A stretch of DNA of 64,000 nt from assembly GCF_006064855.1 (NCBI RefSeq), contig NZ_CP040753.1, positions 806,001-870,000 on the forward strand, read 5' to 3'. Positions 16,554-25,955 of the stretch are shown piece by piece; the first letter of the stretch is position 1, and every line of letters starts with the position of its first letter. This DNA is from Sulfitobacter sp. BSw21498. GTDB taxonomy: Bacteria > Pseudomonadota > Alphaproteobacteria > Rhodobacterales > Rhodobacteraceae. The position numbers were made by a program, and so were the translations under genes. Under the pieces are notes generated by a model that saw only the letters and a program-made list of their open reading frames with translations, did no database searches and was not told the origin of the DNA.

Positions 16554-17375
16554 TTAACCCCCCAAAAAGGATTTGCGAACTTCGGGATCTTCCAAAAGCT
16601 CTTTGCCTGTACCGGTAAAGGCGTTCGCCCCTTGCACCAGAACATATCCCTTATCCGCAATCTCGAGCGCCTGACGGGCGTTCTGTTCGACCATCAGGAT
16701 CGGAATGCCGGTGCGGGCGACTTCGATGATACGGTCAAACAGTTCGTCCATCACGATCGGCGAGACACCGGCGGTAGGTTCGTCCAGCATCAGAACTTTG
16801 GGTTGGGTCATCAGCGCGCGACCCACGGCCACCTGCTGACGTTGGCCGCCCGACAGCTCACCCGCTGGCTGATAGCGTTTTTCCTTGAGGATCGGAAACA
16901 GGTCATAGACTTGCGCCATTGTATCGCGGAAATCATCGCGGCGGATGAAGGCCCCCATCTCGAGGTTTTCTTCGACGGTCATCGAGGTGAAAATATTTGA
17001 GGTTTGCGGCACAAAGCCCATCCCCTTGGCCACACGGTCCTGCGGTGACAGGGCGGTTATGTCTTCGCCGTCCAGACGCACATGACCCTGTCGGACATCC
17101 AGCATGCCGAACACGGCCTTCATCGCGGTGGACTTGCCCGCGCCATTGGGGCCGACAATGACTGCGATCTCGCCTCTTTCGACAGCGATTGTACATCCGT
17201 GCAGAATATCTGGCCCCTTGCCATAGCCACCCGTCATCGTGTCACCGATCAAGAACGGCCCGCCCGGCGCGGGGTGGCTCTTGCCGCCGGTTTTGACAGG
17301 TTGCGCGGTGCCTTGGCCTTTGGGGTTCGCGATCGATAGGTCCTTGTTGCCCCGATCGCCATATGGGTTGCTCAT
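16554..17375 (-). CDS. livF: Branched-chain amino-acid ABC transporter ATP-binding protein LivF
   Basis: ATPase subunit with Walker A GPNGAGKST, signature LSGGQRQQVAVGRAL and Walker B LMLDEPTAGVSP, all intact. It is 273 residues long, against about 235 for typical LivF, because the N-terminus carries about 40 extra polar residues rich in Gly, Pro and Lys before the ATPase fold begins. A start at ATG 17237 would remove most of the extension and cannot be excluded. The unknown secreted protein gene follows after three bases. Confidence 0.9.
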   Translation of the reverse strand: MSNPYGDRGNKDLSIANPKGQGTAQPVKTGGKSHPAPGGPFLIGDTMTGGYGKGPDILHGCTIAVERGEIAVIVGPNGAGKSTAMKAVFGMLDVRQGHVRLDGEDITALSPQDRVAKGMGFVPQTSNIFTSMTVEENLEMGAFIRRDDFRDTMAQVYDLFPILKEKRYQPAGELSGGQRQQVAVGRALMTQPKVLMLDEPTAGVSPIVMDELFDRIIEVARTGIPILMVEQNARQALEIADKGYVLVQGANAFTGTGKELLEDPEVRKSFLGG

Positions 17376-17508
17376 GTCAGTTTCTTTCTTTCGGTATCAA
17401 GGCCGCCACAGGGGACCGTCGCGTCACAGGAATTTTCGCCTGTCCAAGCCGCTGCTGCCTGCGGCAGGGCTAGTCCCGCACAGAGGGGCGATGCAGTCCG
17501 CGTGCGTC

Positions 17509-18288
17509 TCATGCTGACACAGCCTTGTTCTTGAGCCCGGTGCCCAGATAGGCCTCGATCACTTGCTCGTTTGCTTTGATTTCGGGCAGGGTACCTTGAG
17601 CCAGAACTTTGCCCTCGGCCATACAGATCACCGGATCACACAAGCGGCCAATAAAATCCATGTCGTGTTCGATCACGACGAAAGTATAGCCGCGTTCCTT
17701 GTTCAGGCGGATAATCGCGTCGCCGATGGTGTTCAGCAGCGTGCGGTTCACACCGGCACCGACTTCGTCCAGAAACACGATTTTCGCGTCGACCATCATG
17801 GTCCGCCCCAGCTCTAGCAGCTTTTTCTGACCGCCCGAAATCTGCCCCGCCTTTTGCTCGGCCAGATGTTCGACCGTCAAAAACTCGAGCACCTCGTCCG
17901 CCTTGGCGCGCAGGGCGCGTTCCTGATCGGCAATGCGCTTGCGTCCGAACCATGTGTTCCACAGCGTTTCGCCGACCTGATCACCGGGCACCATCATCAG
18001 GTTCTCGCGGCAGCTCATGGATGAAAATTCATGGGCGATCTGGAAGGTCCGCAGCAACCCCTTGTGAAACAGCGTATGCGGGGGCAGGCCGGTGATATCC
18101 TCGCCGTCCATGGTTACACGGCCCGACGTGGGCTTGAGCACGCCGGCGATGACGTTGAACAGCGTGGTTTTGCCCGCACCGTTCGGGCCGATCAAGCCGG
18201 TGATCGTGCCTTTGCCAATGGTCAGATTGGCACCGTCCACGGCGTGAAACCCGCCGAAATGTTTATGGATGTCGTCTACGACGATCAT
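17509..18288 (-). CDS. livG: Branched-chain amino-acid ABC transporter ATP-binding protein LivG
   Basis: ATPase subunit partnering LivF. Walker A (GPNGAGKTTLFN), the signature (ISGGQKKLLELGRTM) and Walker B (IVFLDEVGAGVN) are present. Note that Walker B carries E-V-G where LivG usually has E-P-(A/M)-A-G. The start at ATG 18288 is chosen because GGGGAGA lies seven bases upstream and the family begins with a short strand before the ATPase core; the longer frame to 18327 lacks such a site. A 133-base gap with no gene separates it from livF. Confidence 0.92.
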   Translation of the reverse strand: MIVVDDIHKHFGGFHAVDGANLTIGKGTITGLIGPNGAGKTTLFNVIAGVLKPTSGRVTMDGEDITGLPPHTLFHKGLLRTFQIAHEFSSMSCRENLMMVPGDQVGETLWNTWFGRKRIADQERALRAKADEVLEFLTVEHLAEQKAGQISGGQKKLLELGRTMMVDAKIVFLDEVGAGVNRTLLNTIGDAIIRLNKERGYTFVVIEHDMDFIGRLCDPVICMAEGKVLAQGTLPEIKANEQVIEAYLGTGLKNKAVSA

Positions 18289-18326
18289 TACTATGTCTCC
18301 CCGTGCAGAGCCCAAGCCCCGTTGCA

Positions 18327-18360
18327 AAAACAGCCCGGCTGCAGTGCAGCGGGCTGTTTT
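18327..18360 (-). terminator. Intrinsic terminator or attenuator between the liv binding-protein gene and livG
   Basis: Inverted repeat AAAACAGCCC / GGGCTGTTTT with an inner GCTGC/GCAGC stem. It lies directly downstream of the binding-protein gene and just before livG. It probably limits read-through, so the abundant binding protein is made in excess of the ATPases and permeases. Confidence 0.75.
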
Positions 18361-18378
18361 CTGTCATGTTATGTGATG

Positions 18379-19569
18379 TTAGCGGTATTGAACCGTCGTG
18401 ATTTTGCCGCCTTCGATCTTGATCTGACGATAGCTGCCAGCAGATTCGCCGGGTCCGATCAGCTCCACCGCAGTTGCGCCGTCATAATCGACTTCGCCAC
18501 CGTCCTTGAGGATCTGAAGCGCTTTGCCCAGTTCGCCGGGATAGATCTTTTCGCCGGGGGCGTTGGCCACCGACATGATCTGATCCTTATAGACTTGCGG
18601 ATCCGTGGAGCCCGCGGCCTGCATTGCCAGCATCAGCAGCGCGGTTGCATCATAGCTTTCGGGGGCGAAAGGCGATGTCGTGTCAAACGCACCGTCGACA
18701 AGCGCGGTGAATTTGTCAGCGCCGGGGCTGTCGGTGCCGGGGTGCTGGCCGGTAGAACCGTCCAGCTCGGTGCCAAAGTTGTTTTCAAGGTTCGCCGCGA
18801 TCATCCCGTCGGGGAAGTGGAATGTGTCGAACGCACCAGCGTCGATGGCTGCACGCACAAGGCCAGAGCCGCCCTGATCGACATAACCCGCCACAACAAG
18901 ACGGTCGCCACCGGCAGAGGCCAGCGCGCCAACTTCGGCAGAGTAATCGGCCTTGCCGTCTTCGTGGGCGGCGGAAATGGTGATCGTACCACCAACGGCT
19001 TCATAGGCCTGCTGGAATGCGTCTGCCAAACCCTTTCCGTAGTCATTATTGGTATAGGTGACTGCGACCTGTTTGATGCCTTCTTCCATCAGCACGTCGG
19101 CCATGACTTCACCCTGACGGGCGTCCGAAGGCGCGGTGCGGAAGAACAGGCCGTCGTCTTCCATCGACGTAAGGCCGGGGGACGTGGCAGAGGGCGAGAT
19201 CATCACCATTCCGTTTGGCAAGGCAGCGTTTTGCAAGACCGCACCAGTCACGCCAGAGCAGGCCGCGCCCACAATGCCGTTGATCCCTTCGGCGATCAAA
19301 CGTTCGGCGCTGGATACAGCAAGCGCGTTGTCCACGCAGCCCGTGTCAGCGCGCGAGGCCGTGACCGTGGCCCCATCCATCAGCATGCCGCTGTCGGTGA
19401 CTTCTTTCATGGCGAGCTCTGCGCTGGACGCCATGATACCGGTCAGCGATTCAATCGGGCCGGTGAAACCAAAGATCACGCCGAGCTTCACATCTTTGCT
19501 GTGTGCATCGGCATAGGCGTTGGTGGCCAGCAATGCTGCAGCCGTTGTGGCCATAAGCATCTTTTTCAT
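18379..19569 (-). CDS. Branched-chain amino-acid ABC transporter substrate-binding protein
   Basis: Periplasmic binding protein of the LivJ/LivK (type I, Peripla_BP_6) family, 396 residues. The signal peptide ends at about AYADAHS (residue 21). The mature part starts with a KLGVIFGFTGPIESLTG strand-turn typical of the ligand pocket, and VGAACSGVTGAV is the second ligand-contact region. The start at ATG 19569 follows GGGAGAA; an upstream ATG at 19602 has no such site. It is first in the liv operon and followed by a hairpin that likely sets its higher expression. Substrates could be branched-chain amino acids, amides or urea-type compounds. Confidence 0.9.
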   Translation of the reverse strand: MKKMLMATTAAALLATNAYADAHSKDVKLGVIFGFTGPIESLTGIMASSAELAMKEVTDSGMLMDGATVTASRADTGCVDNALAVSSAERLIAEGINGIVGAACSGVTGAVLQNAALPNGMVMISPSATSPGLTSMEDDGLFFRTAPSDARQGEVMADVLMEEGIKQVAVTYTNNDYGKGLADAFQQAYEAVGGTITISAAHEDGKADYSAEVGALASAGGDRLVVAGYVDQGGSGLVRAAIDAGAFDTFHFPDGMIAANLENNFGTELDGSTGQHPGTDSPGADKFTALVDGAFDTTSPFAPESYDATALLMLAMQAAGSTDPQVYKDQIMSVANAPGEKIYPGELGKALQILKDGGEVDYDGATAVELIGPGESAGSYRQIKIEGGKITTVQYR

Positions 19570-19728
19570 ATTATTCTCCCTGTTGAACATCGTGTTCTGC
19601 AAAAGAACCTATGCGCCGATTTGAAAAAAGAAAAGCGTTATCCCTAGGTAAACCGGCGCAAGACGATGTGGATCAAAGCGCTGTCTGTTCTAGGTTTACA
19701 TCAAAGGGTTTTATCAGGAGAGAAAGCC

Positions 19729-20823
19729 ATGATCTGCAGGGCAGCGAAACGCGTGTTGGCACTGACTTTTGGCGCGATGGTCTTTGGTACGCCATACGTT
19801 TTTGCGCAAGAGATGACGATTGAACAGCGCGTTTCAGGGCTGGATACCCCATGGGCGCTGGCGGTGCTTCCGCAAGGTGATGTGCTTATCACTGAACGCG
19901 ATGGCCGGTTGCTGCGCGCCCGTGAGGGTACCATTAATGAGGTCGCGGGCACGCCGCAGGTTGTGGATGCAGGGCAGGGTGGTTTGCTTGATATCACCCT
20001 CGCGCGCGACTTTGACACGACCCGGACCCTTTTCCTAACCTATGCCAAGGCGCTTGACGGCGGGGCCGGTACCGCGCTCGCCGCCGCTGAGCTGTCGTCA
20101 GATGGCAGTCGGTTGGAAAACCTGCGTGATCTGTTCAGCATGTCGCGGGGATCGTCCAAGGGGCAGCACTTTGGCAGCCGCGTCGTAGAGGCGCGTGACG
20201 GGACACTGTTCGTCACCATCGGAGAGCGCGGCGACCGTCCGGCGGCGCAGGATCTGGGCCAGCACAACGGATCGGTCGTCCGCGTGAACCGCGACGGGAG
20301 CGTGCCGCAGGACAATCCCTTTGTCGGGCGCGACGGCGTGCTGCCTGAAATCTGGTCCTACGGGCATCGCAACCCGCAAGGGGCGGGGCTTGACCCGAGC
20401 GGGGAACTTTGGGTGTCAGAGCACGGTGCGCGCGGCGGGGACGAGGTTAACGCCGTGCGCAAGGGCGCGAATTATGGCTGGCCTGTGATTTCGTACGGGC
20501 GGCACTACTCCGGTGCGAAAATAGGCGAGGGCACCACGAAAGAAGGGATGGAACAGCCCGCATACTACTGGAACCCGTCCATCGCCCCTTCGGGGTTGCT
20601 GGTTTATTCTGGTAAGATGTTTCCGGACTGGCGCGGTGATATCTTGGTGGGGTCGCTCAAGTTCAACTACATCGCGCGCCTTAAGGGGGATCCGCTGCGT
20701 GAGGTCGCCCAGATCAAAACCCCCGAAACCGCACGCGTGCGCGACATTGTCGAAGCACCGGACGGCGCGATCTGGTTTATTTCGGTCGGGAACTGCGCGG
20801 TCTACCGGATCGGCACAGATTAG
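19729..20823 (+). CDS. PQQ-dependent sugar dehydrogenase family protein (beta-propeller)
   Basis: A 364-residue secreted protein of the soluble aldose/sorbosone dehydrogenase (GSDH) fold. A signal peptide ends at VFAQ (about residue 26). Blade motifs follow: LDTPWALAVLPQGDVLITERDGRL at the start, GQGGLLDITLARDF, then GQHFGSRVVEARDG and SYGHRNPQGAGLDPSGELWVSEHGARGGDE. The last of these carries the catalytic-site HRN and the EHG.RGGDE segment typical of PQQ/Ca2+ binding. ATG 19729 has an AGGAGAGA ribosome site. Its stop overlaps the stop of the convergent regulator gene. No PQQ synthesis genes are in the window. Confidence 0.88.
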   Translation: MICRAAKRVLALTFGAMVFGTPYVFAQEMTIEQRVSGLDTPWALAVLPQGDVLITERDGRLLRAREGTINEVAGTPQVVDAGQGGLLDITLARDFDTTRTLFLTYAKALDGGAGTALAAAELSSDGSRLENLRDLFSMSRGSSKGQHFGSRVVEARDGTLFVTIGERGDRPAAQDLGQHNGSVVRVNRDGSVPQDNPFVGRDGVLPEIWSYGHRNPQGAGLDPSGELWVSEHGARGGDEVNAVRKGANYGWPVISYGRHYSGAKIGEGTTKEGMEQPAYYWNPSIAPSGLLVYSGKMFPDWRGDILVGSLKFNYIARLKGDPLREVAQIKTPETARVRDIVEAPDGAIWFISVGNCAVYRIGTD

Positions 20824-21824
20824 GCGACCGGCCTGGCCGCATGAGACCCGCGTTCACGATAGGGTGTCGTATCATAATGTGCACGGTAGCACTTTGAGAA
20901 ATGCGACGGGGACGCAAAGCCACAAGCCAGCGCGACATTGATCACGCTCATATCGGTTTGCATCAGCAGGTTGCGGGATTTTTGCAGACGTAGTTCCATG
21001 TAATAACGCTTGGGGCTGCGGCTAAGATACCGACGAAAGAGGCGCTCCAACTGCCGCGTGGACATGCCCACATCGCGCGCGAGCGACGAAGGGCTGATCG
21101 GCTCTTCGATATTGGCCTCCATCATCTGGATGACCTGCCCGAGTTTGGGATGGCGCACGCCGATGCGCGTCGGCACGGACAGACGCTGCGTGTCTTGGTC
21201 GGTACGAATGGAGCTGTAGATTAACTGGTCAGCGACAGCATTCGCCAGATCCTCGCCCAGATCATCGGCAATCAGCTTGAGCATCAGATCGATCGACGAC
21301 GTCCCGCCCGCTGTTGTCATCCGGTTCCCGTCCACCACAAAGACCGATTTGGTCAGGATTACGTCCTCGAAATCCTCGCTAAAGCTATCCTGGTTCTCCC
21401 AGTGGATCGTGGCCTTTTTACCGTCCAGCAAACCGGCCTTGGCCAGCGTAAAGGCGGCGGTACACAGGCCACCGACCATCATGCCCTTGCGGGCCTCGCG
21501 GCGTAGCCAGCCCAGCAGTTTCTTCGTGGTCGCTGCCTGCACGTTGATACCGCTGCACACAACCAGTGTATCTTCGCGGCGCAGTTCGTCCAGGCTGCCA
21601 TCCAGCGTGTATTCCGCCCCCGCCGAACAGCGTACGCGCCCGCCGTCTTCACCGATCAAGCGCCAGTCATAGGCCGCGCGCCCAGACATACGATTGGCAA
21701 TGCGCAGGCATTCAACCGCCGATGCAAAGCTCAGCAGCGTAAAGTTTTCCAACAGCACAAAGACAAATCGACGTGTCTTTTCGGAGTCAGAGGGAAAGCG
21801 GTTGGCCAGACGGGTGTCAGTCAT
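20820..21824 (-). CDS. GlxA-family AraC-type transcriptional regulator
   Basis: A 334-residue regulator with an N-terminal DJ-1/PfpI-like amidotransferase fold (about 18-190; the nucleophile-elbow region reads VVGGLCTAAFTLAKAG) and a C-terminal AraC helix-turn-helix pair (about 235-325, SLARDVGMSTRQLERLFRRYL). The family includes regulators of arginine, choline/glycine-betaine and other nitrogen compound use, so the effector cannot be named. I use ATG 21824, preceded by GAAAGG; an in-frame ATG at 21854 would add ten residues. It is divergent from the DAHP synthase gene, 200 bases away, and convergent with the sugar dehydrogenase, sharing stop-codon bases. Confidence 0.88.
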   Translation of the reverse strand: MTDTRLANRFPSDSEKTRRFVFVLLENFTLLSFASAVECLRIANRMSGRAAYDWRLIGEDGGRVRCSAGAEYTLDGSLDELRREDTLVVCSGINVQAATTKKLLGWLRREARKGMMVGGLCTAAFTLAKAGLLDGKKATIHWENQDSFSEDFEDVILTKSVFVVDGNRMTTAGGTSSIDLMLKLIADDLGEDLANAVADQLIYSSIRTDQDTQRLSVPTRIGVRHPKLGQVIQMMEANIEEPISPSSLARDVGMSTRQLERLFRRYLSRSPKRYYMELRLQKSRNLLMQTDMSVINVALACGFASPSHFSKCYRAHYDTTPYRERGSHAARPVA

Positions 21825-22024
21825 CACGCAGCCTTTCAGGTTTGGGTTATTCATCGGGGCAAAGCGGGCGATGCCCTCAAAAACCTGCCGAAAACTTGGC
21901 CATGACCGGCGGCGAAGGTCAATAGGTTGAATTTCGGTTCTGGTCACTTGAGCCTGACCTTTATATACCACACATTCACCTTCTTTGCGCCTGTCACTCT
22001 GGGCGCTGCGGACTTCGGAGAGAA

Positions 22025-23398
22025 ATGATGACCGATTGGACAAAATCAAGCTGGCGCGACAAACCGCGGATCCAGATGCCCGACTATCCTGATCAGGACG
22101 CGCTGCGCGCGGTCGAGGCTGAATTGTCCCGTTATCCATTGTTGGTTTTCGCAGGCGAAGCGCGGCGGCTTAAAAAGCATCTGGCGGCTGCCGGTCGCGG
22201 CGAGGCGTTCTTGCTACAAGGGGGCGATTGTGCCGAAAGCTTTGAGCAATTCAGCAGCGACATGATCCGCGACACCTTCAAGGTGATGTTGCAGATGGCG
22301 ATTGTGCTGACGCATGGCGCGAAAGTGCCGGTGATCAAACTTGGCCGCATGGCAGGCCAATTCGCCAAGCCGCGTTCCGCAGCGACAGAGACCGTCGATG
22401 GCGTAGAGCTGCCCAGCTACCGTGGTGACATCATCAACGAGCTCGCCTTTACACCAGAGGCGCGTATTCCGGACCCGAAAAAGATGCTGCGCGCCTACAC
22501 GCAAGCTGCTGCGACGTTGAACCTGATCCGCGCCTTTTCGACCGGTGGGTATGCGGACGTGCATCAGGTGCACGGCTGGACCCTGGGATTTACCGAAAGC
22601 GAAAAAGCAGAGAAATACCGCGAGATCGCAAACCGCATTTCAGATACACTTGATTTCATGGCAGCGGCTGGCGTGACATCCGAGACGGCTCATACGCTGC
22701 AATCGGTGGAATATTATACCAGCCACGAATCGCTGCTGTTGGAATACGAAGAAGCGCTGTGCCGTCAGGACAGCCAGACCGGCAAATGGCTGGCGGGTTC
22801 CGGTCACATGATCTGGATCGGCGACCGCACCCGTCAACCCGATGGCGCGCATGTGGAATTTGCCCGCGGTGTGCAGAACCCGATCGGTCTGAAATGCGGC
22901 CCAAGCATGACCAGCGACGACCTCAAGCTGTTGATGCACAAGCTGAACCCTGAAAACGAAGAGGGTCGTCTGACCCTGATCGCGCGTTTCGGTGCTGGTA
23001 ATGTGGGCGAACACCTGCCGCGTTTGATCAAGACCGTGCAGGAAGAAGGCGCGAACGTCGTCTGGACCTGTGACGCGATGCACGGCAACACGATCAAATC
23101 CTCGAGCGGCTATAAAACCCGTCCGTTTGATTCCGTCCTACGTGAAGTGCGCGAATTCTTTGCGGTACATGCTGCCGAAGGCACTGTACCCGGTGGCGTG
23201 CATTTCGAGATGACGGGACAGGACGTGACCGAATGCACCGGCGGTGTGCGCGCCGTGCAGGACGAAGACCTGTCAGATCGTTACCACACAGCCTGTGATC
23301 CGCGTTTGAACGCCAGTCAGTCGCTTGAGCTCGCATTCCTCGTCGCGGAGGAGCTTTCGGCACGCCGGTCCAGCCAGCAGGTCAAAGCGGTCGGATAA
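22025..23398 (+). CDS. Class II 3-deoxy-7-phosphoheptulonate (DAHP) synthase
   Basis: First enzyme of the shikimate pathway, condensing phosphoenolpyruvate with erythrose 4-phosphate. At 457 residues it is the plant-like class II type, as shown by [14 protein letters not shown] near residue 65 (a metal-binding cysteine and substrate loop) and by [28 protein letters not shown] and [15 protein letters not shown] later on. All hallmark segments are present. The ribosome site GGAGAGAA precedes ATG 22025. The gene is single and closed by a strong terminator. aroQ, another shikimate gene, lies at 35.5 kb but is not linked. Confidence 0.93.
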   Translation: MMTDWTKSSWRDKPRIQMPDYPDQDALRAVEAELSRYPLLVFAGEARRLKKHLAAAGRGEAFLLQGGDCAESFEQFSSDMIRDTFKVMLQMAIVLTHGAKVPVIKLGRMAGQFAKPRSAATETVDGVELPSYRGDIINELAFTPEARIPDPKKMLRAYTQAAATLNLIRAFSTGGYADVHQVHGWTLGFTESEKAEKYREIANRISDTLDFMAAAGVTSETAHTLQSVEYYTSHESLLLEYEEALCRQDSQTGKWLAGSGHMIWIGDRTRQPDGAHVEFARGVQNPIGLKCGPSMTSDDLKLLMHKLNPENEEGRLTLIARFGAGNVGEHLPRLIKTVQEEGANVVWTCDAMHGNTIKSSSGYKTRPFDSVLREVREFFAVHAAEGTVPGGVHFEMTGQDVTECTGGVRAVQDEDLSDRYHTACDPRLNASQSLELAFLVAEELSARRSSQQVKAVG

Positions 23399-23420
23399 AC
23401 ACTGCAGACGTTGAAAAATT

Positions 23421-23455
23421 AAAGGCCGTGCATGGAAAATGCGCGGCCTTTTTTC
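23421..23455 (+). terminator. Intrinsic terminator of the DAHP synthase gene
   Basis: Thirteen-pair stem from AAAGGCCGTGCAT to ATGCGCGGCCTTT (one mismatch or G-T pair) with loop GGAAA, followed by a run of T. Confidence 0.88.
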
Positions 23456-23488
23456 ATTGAGCAGAGGGCTTGACTAGTGTGGTCGTTT

Positions 23489-24157
23489 TTAAACGTCAGA
23501 CTTGACCAGCCGCAGATAGGACGGACGCGGACGCGGGCCATGCGTGGTGAAACCGGCGGCGGGGTCGGCAAACCCATCGGTGGCCGTCGCGCATGTATCG
23601 TGGGTCAAATAGGCCCGTGGGGGGCGTGGGATCGCCGTAGTGGCCAGATCACCGATTTTATAGAAGCCCGGGTGCGCGCCGGCATTTGACGTAAGCTCCA
23701 GGCAGCCCAGCATCCGGTCGATTTGACCCATGTCGCTGCGCAACGGCAGCACCAGCATGCGGGCGTGAACGGTGAAATCCTGACCAATGAGCGTCATTTC
23801 CCCAATCGCGGGCTGAGCGAGGATCTGATCAAGCCAATCACTGCACCGGCGTCTCTCATGCGGGTCGAATAGCGAAATCATCGGCATCCCGCGCAGGTCC
23901 ATCGCCATAGCATCGCATAGATGGGATCCCGCAATGCGAAAGCGGGCGACCTCGGATCGCTTTCGCTCAAGCACAAAGGCACGATCCAGCAAGCTGGCAA
24001 TTTCGGATGGGTCGACCTGGGACCGGAACGGAACCGGCTGACCACGGCACAGACCCTGCCAATAGGCATGCACCTCTGACATTGCAGGGGAAAACGGCGG
24101 CATGCTGCGACGTGGTTCGAGTTGGGGATGGTCGCCCAAAGGGGGAAGATGTGTCAT
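23489..24157 (-). CDS. PAS_5 family (PAS-like) protein
   Basis: A 222-residue cytoplasmic protein of the alphaproteobacterial PAS_5 family, recognised by the central ARFRIAGSHLCDAMAMDLRGMP and the LFDPHERRRCSDWLD segments. It is a lone PAS-type sensory domain with no kinase or output domain attached; the last 60 residues are proline-rich and probably disordered. Members often sit in cell-cycle or developmental regulons, but ligand and partner are unknown. ATG 24157 follows AAAGGCTGCTTT; an upstream ATG at 24175 is less likely. A perfect CtrA-type site lies about 115 bases upstream in the divergent region. Confidence 0.8.
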   Translation of the reverse strand: MTHLPPLGDHPQLEPRRSMPPFSPAMSEVHAYWQGLCRGQPVPFRSQVDPSEIASLLDRAFVLERKRSEVARFRIAGSHLCDAMAMDLRGMPMISLFDPHERRRCSDWLDQILAQPAIGEMTLIGQDFTVHARMLVLPLRSDMGQIDRMLGCLELTSNAGAHPGFYKIGDLATTAIPRPPRAYLTHDTCATATDGFADPAAGFTTHGPRPRPSYLRLVKSDV

Positions 24158-24269
24158 AAAGCAGCCTTTTTGCAATCGTCGCGGTCGAAGTATCGGCAGT
24201 GCGGTGCCAAGAGAATTCCAAAGGGTTTAGTCAAATTAGCGGTGGTTTGTAGATAAAACAGTAAACTTG

Positions 24270-24286
24270 GTTAACAGACCATTAAG
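24270..24286 (-). promoter_or_regulatory. Putative CtrA binding site
   Basis: On the minus strand the sequence is TTAA-seven bases-TTAAC, identical to the full CtrA consensus. It lies in the 262-base region between the PAS_5 gene (minus) and yicC (plus), about 115 bases before the former. It could control either gene. The window also carries chpT, the phosphotransferase that feeds CtrA. Confidence 0.5.
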
Positions 24287-24419
24287 CTTCACGCAGAATG
24301 CAAACGGGTATATCGGGCTTCCAAAACCCGCCAGCGGACCGGGAATGGCTTTTTACTTGCCCCATTTGGTTCTTTCGCTTTTAAGGCGCGCAAAGATCGC
24401 AATCGACAAGGACCATGCC

Positions 24420-25310
24420 ATGATACGTTCGATGACGGGTTTTGCCTCGGCAAGTGGGGCGTCCGGCCCGCATAGCTGGGGCTGGGAACTCCGGTCGGTC
24501 AACGGCAAGGGGCTTGATCTGCGGCTGCGTGTGCCGGACTGGATCGACGGGCTCGAGGCAGGTCTGCGCAAGCAACTGACCACTGCCATCGCCCGCGGCA
24601 ATGTTACCTGCAATCTGCGGATTACCCGCGAGGACGGCAGCGGCGCATTGACGGTGAACGCAGATCAGCTTGAGGCCGTTCTAGACGCGCTGCACCAGAT
24701 CGAAGCACGCGCGATGGACGCGGGTATCTCGCTGGCGCCGTCCAAAGCGACGGACATCGTAACCATGCGCGGCGTGCTGGAACAGGCGACGACGGTGGAT
24801 GACGTGGCGGCCCTTTGTGCGACGCTGCTGGCCGAGTTCCCTGCGGTGTTCGAGGACTTTAACGACATGCGCGCCCGTGAAGGAGCAGCCTTGGGGCGGG
24901 TGCTAGAGGCGCAACTATCAGAAGTCGAGGAACTGACGGCACAAGCGGCAACGCTGGCAGAGACGCGCAAGACAGAGGTGGCGCAGACGCTCCAGCGCAA
25001 TCTTGCACGGGTGCTGGACAATGCTGATGGCGTGGATGCAGACCGGCTGGCGCAGGAACTGGCGCTGATCGCGGTCAAATCCGATATCACCGAAGAGATA
25101 GACCGCCTGCACGCCCATGTGGGTGCCGCCCGCGCGCTGTTGGCGCAGGACGGGGCCGTGGGGCGCAAGCTAGATTTCTTGATGCAGGAATTCAACCGCG
25201 AGGCAAATACACTGTGCGCCAAGGCACAAAACACGGCGTTGACCCAGATCGGGCTGGCGTTGAAGGCGGTGATAGACCAGATGCGCGAACAAGTGCAGAA
25301 TGTGGAGTAA
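24420..25310 (+). CDS. YicC family endoribonuclease
   Basis: A 296-residue protein of the YicC family, shown in E. coli and relatives to be an RNA-binding endoribonuclease. The N-terminus is the hallmark MIRSMTGFA, the YicC-like N-domain continues to about residue 160, and the DUF1732 C-domain contains AVKSDITEEIDRLHAHVG and KLDFLMQEFNREANT. I start at the MIRSMTGF ATG (24420), preceded by AAGGA. A much longer in-frame start at 24267 lies over the CtrA site and is rejected. It is followed after three bases by gmk, the common bacterial order. Confidence 0.9.
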   Translation: MIRSMTGFASASGASGPHSWGWELRSVNGKGLDLRLRVPDWIDGLEAGLRKQLTTAIARGNVTCNLRITREDGSGALTVNADQLEAVLDALHQIEARAMDAGISLAPSKATDIVTMRGVLEQATTVDDVAALCATLLAEFPAVFEDFNDMRAREGAALGRVLEAQLSEVEELTAQAATLAETRKTEVAQTLQRNLARVLDNADGVDADRLAQELALIAVKSDITEEIDRLHAHVGAARALLAQDGAVGRKLDFLMQEFNREANTLCAKAQNTALTQIGLALKAVIDQMREQVQNVE

Positions 25311-25313
25311 GAC

Positions 25314-25955
25314 ATGAGCGACCGACGCGGCCTATTGATCATCCTCAGCTCGCCCTCCGGTGCTGGAAAATCCACGCTGGCGCGCAAGCTGCGCGATTGG
25401 GATACCTCGCTTGAGTTTTCTGTTTCGGCCACAACCCGCGCCCCGCGTGTCGGCGAGGTGGACGGCAAGGATTATTTCTTCACTGCCGAAGATGATTTCC
25501 GCGCCATGGTGAACGACGGTGACATGCTGGAGCACGCGCGGGTCTTCAATAACTATTACGGCTCGCCCAAGGGACCGGTGCAAAAGGCCATCGACAGCGG
25601 CCGCGACGTGTTGTTCGACGTGGATTGGCAAGGCGCACAGCAGATCAGCAACTCGACGCTCAAGCAGCATGTGCTATCGATCTTTATCCTGCCGCCGTCA
25701 ATCAAGGAACTGCGCCGCCGTCTGGAAACCCGTGGGCAGGATGCCCCCGATACCATTGCCCTGCGGATGGAGAAAAGCTGGGACGAGATCAGCCACTGGG
25801 ACGGCTATGACTACGTGCTGGTCAATGACGACCTGACAGTGACAGAGGCAAAGCTGAAGTCGATCATCACCGCCGAAAGATTGCGCCTTTCGCAGCAACC
25901 GAAACTGGTGGATCATGTGCGCGCATTGCAATCAGAATTCGAGGACACGAAATGA
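25314..25955 (+). CDS. gmk: Guanylate kinase
   Basis: Phosphorylates GMP to GDP with ATP. It is 213 residues with the P-loop SPSGAGKST (about 13-21) and the GMP-binding segments ([32 protein letters not shown]). The lid and base regions ([12 protein letters not shown]) are intact. It lies three bases after yicC and overlaps the carbonic anhydrase gene by four bases, forming a yicC-gmk-carbonic anhydrase unit. Confidence 0.95.
   Translation: MSDRRGLLIILSSPSGAGKSTLARKLRDWDTSLEFSVSATTRAPRVGEVDGKDYFFTAEDDFRAMVNDGDMLEHARVFNNYYGSPKGPVQKAIDSGRDVLFDVDWQGAQQISNSTLKQHVLSIFILPPSIKELRRRLETRGQDAPDTIALRMEKSWDEISHWDGYDYVLVNDDLTVTEAKLKSIITAERLRLSQQPKLVDHVRALQSEFEDTK

Noticed and set aside
18031..19647. 538-residue open frame antisense to livG and the liv binding protein
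   Set aside because: It spans two real minus-strand genes and the terminator between them; its composition (Arg/His/Gly-rich) is typical of shadow frames in GC-rich DNA.
24267..24419. Longer start for yicC (51 extra residues)
   Set aside because: The family begins at MIRSMTGF, an AAGGA site sits before that ATG, and the longer frame would cover a consensus CtrA site.
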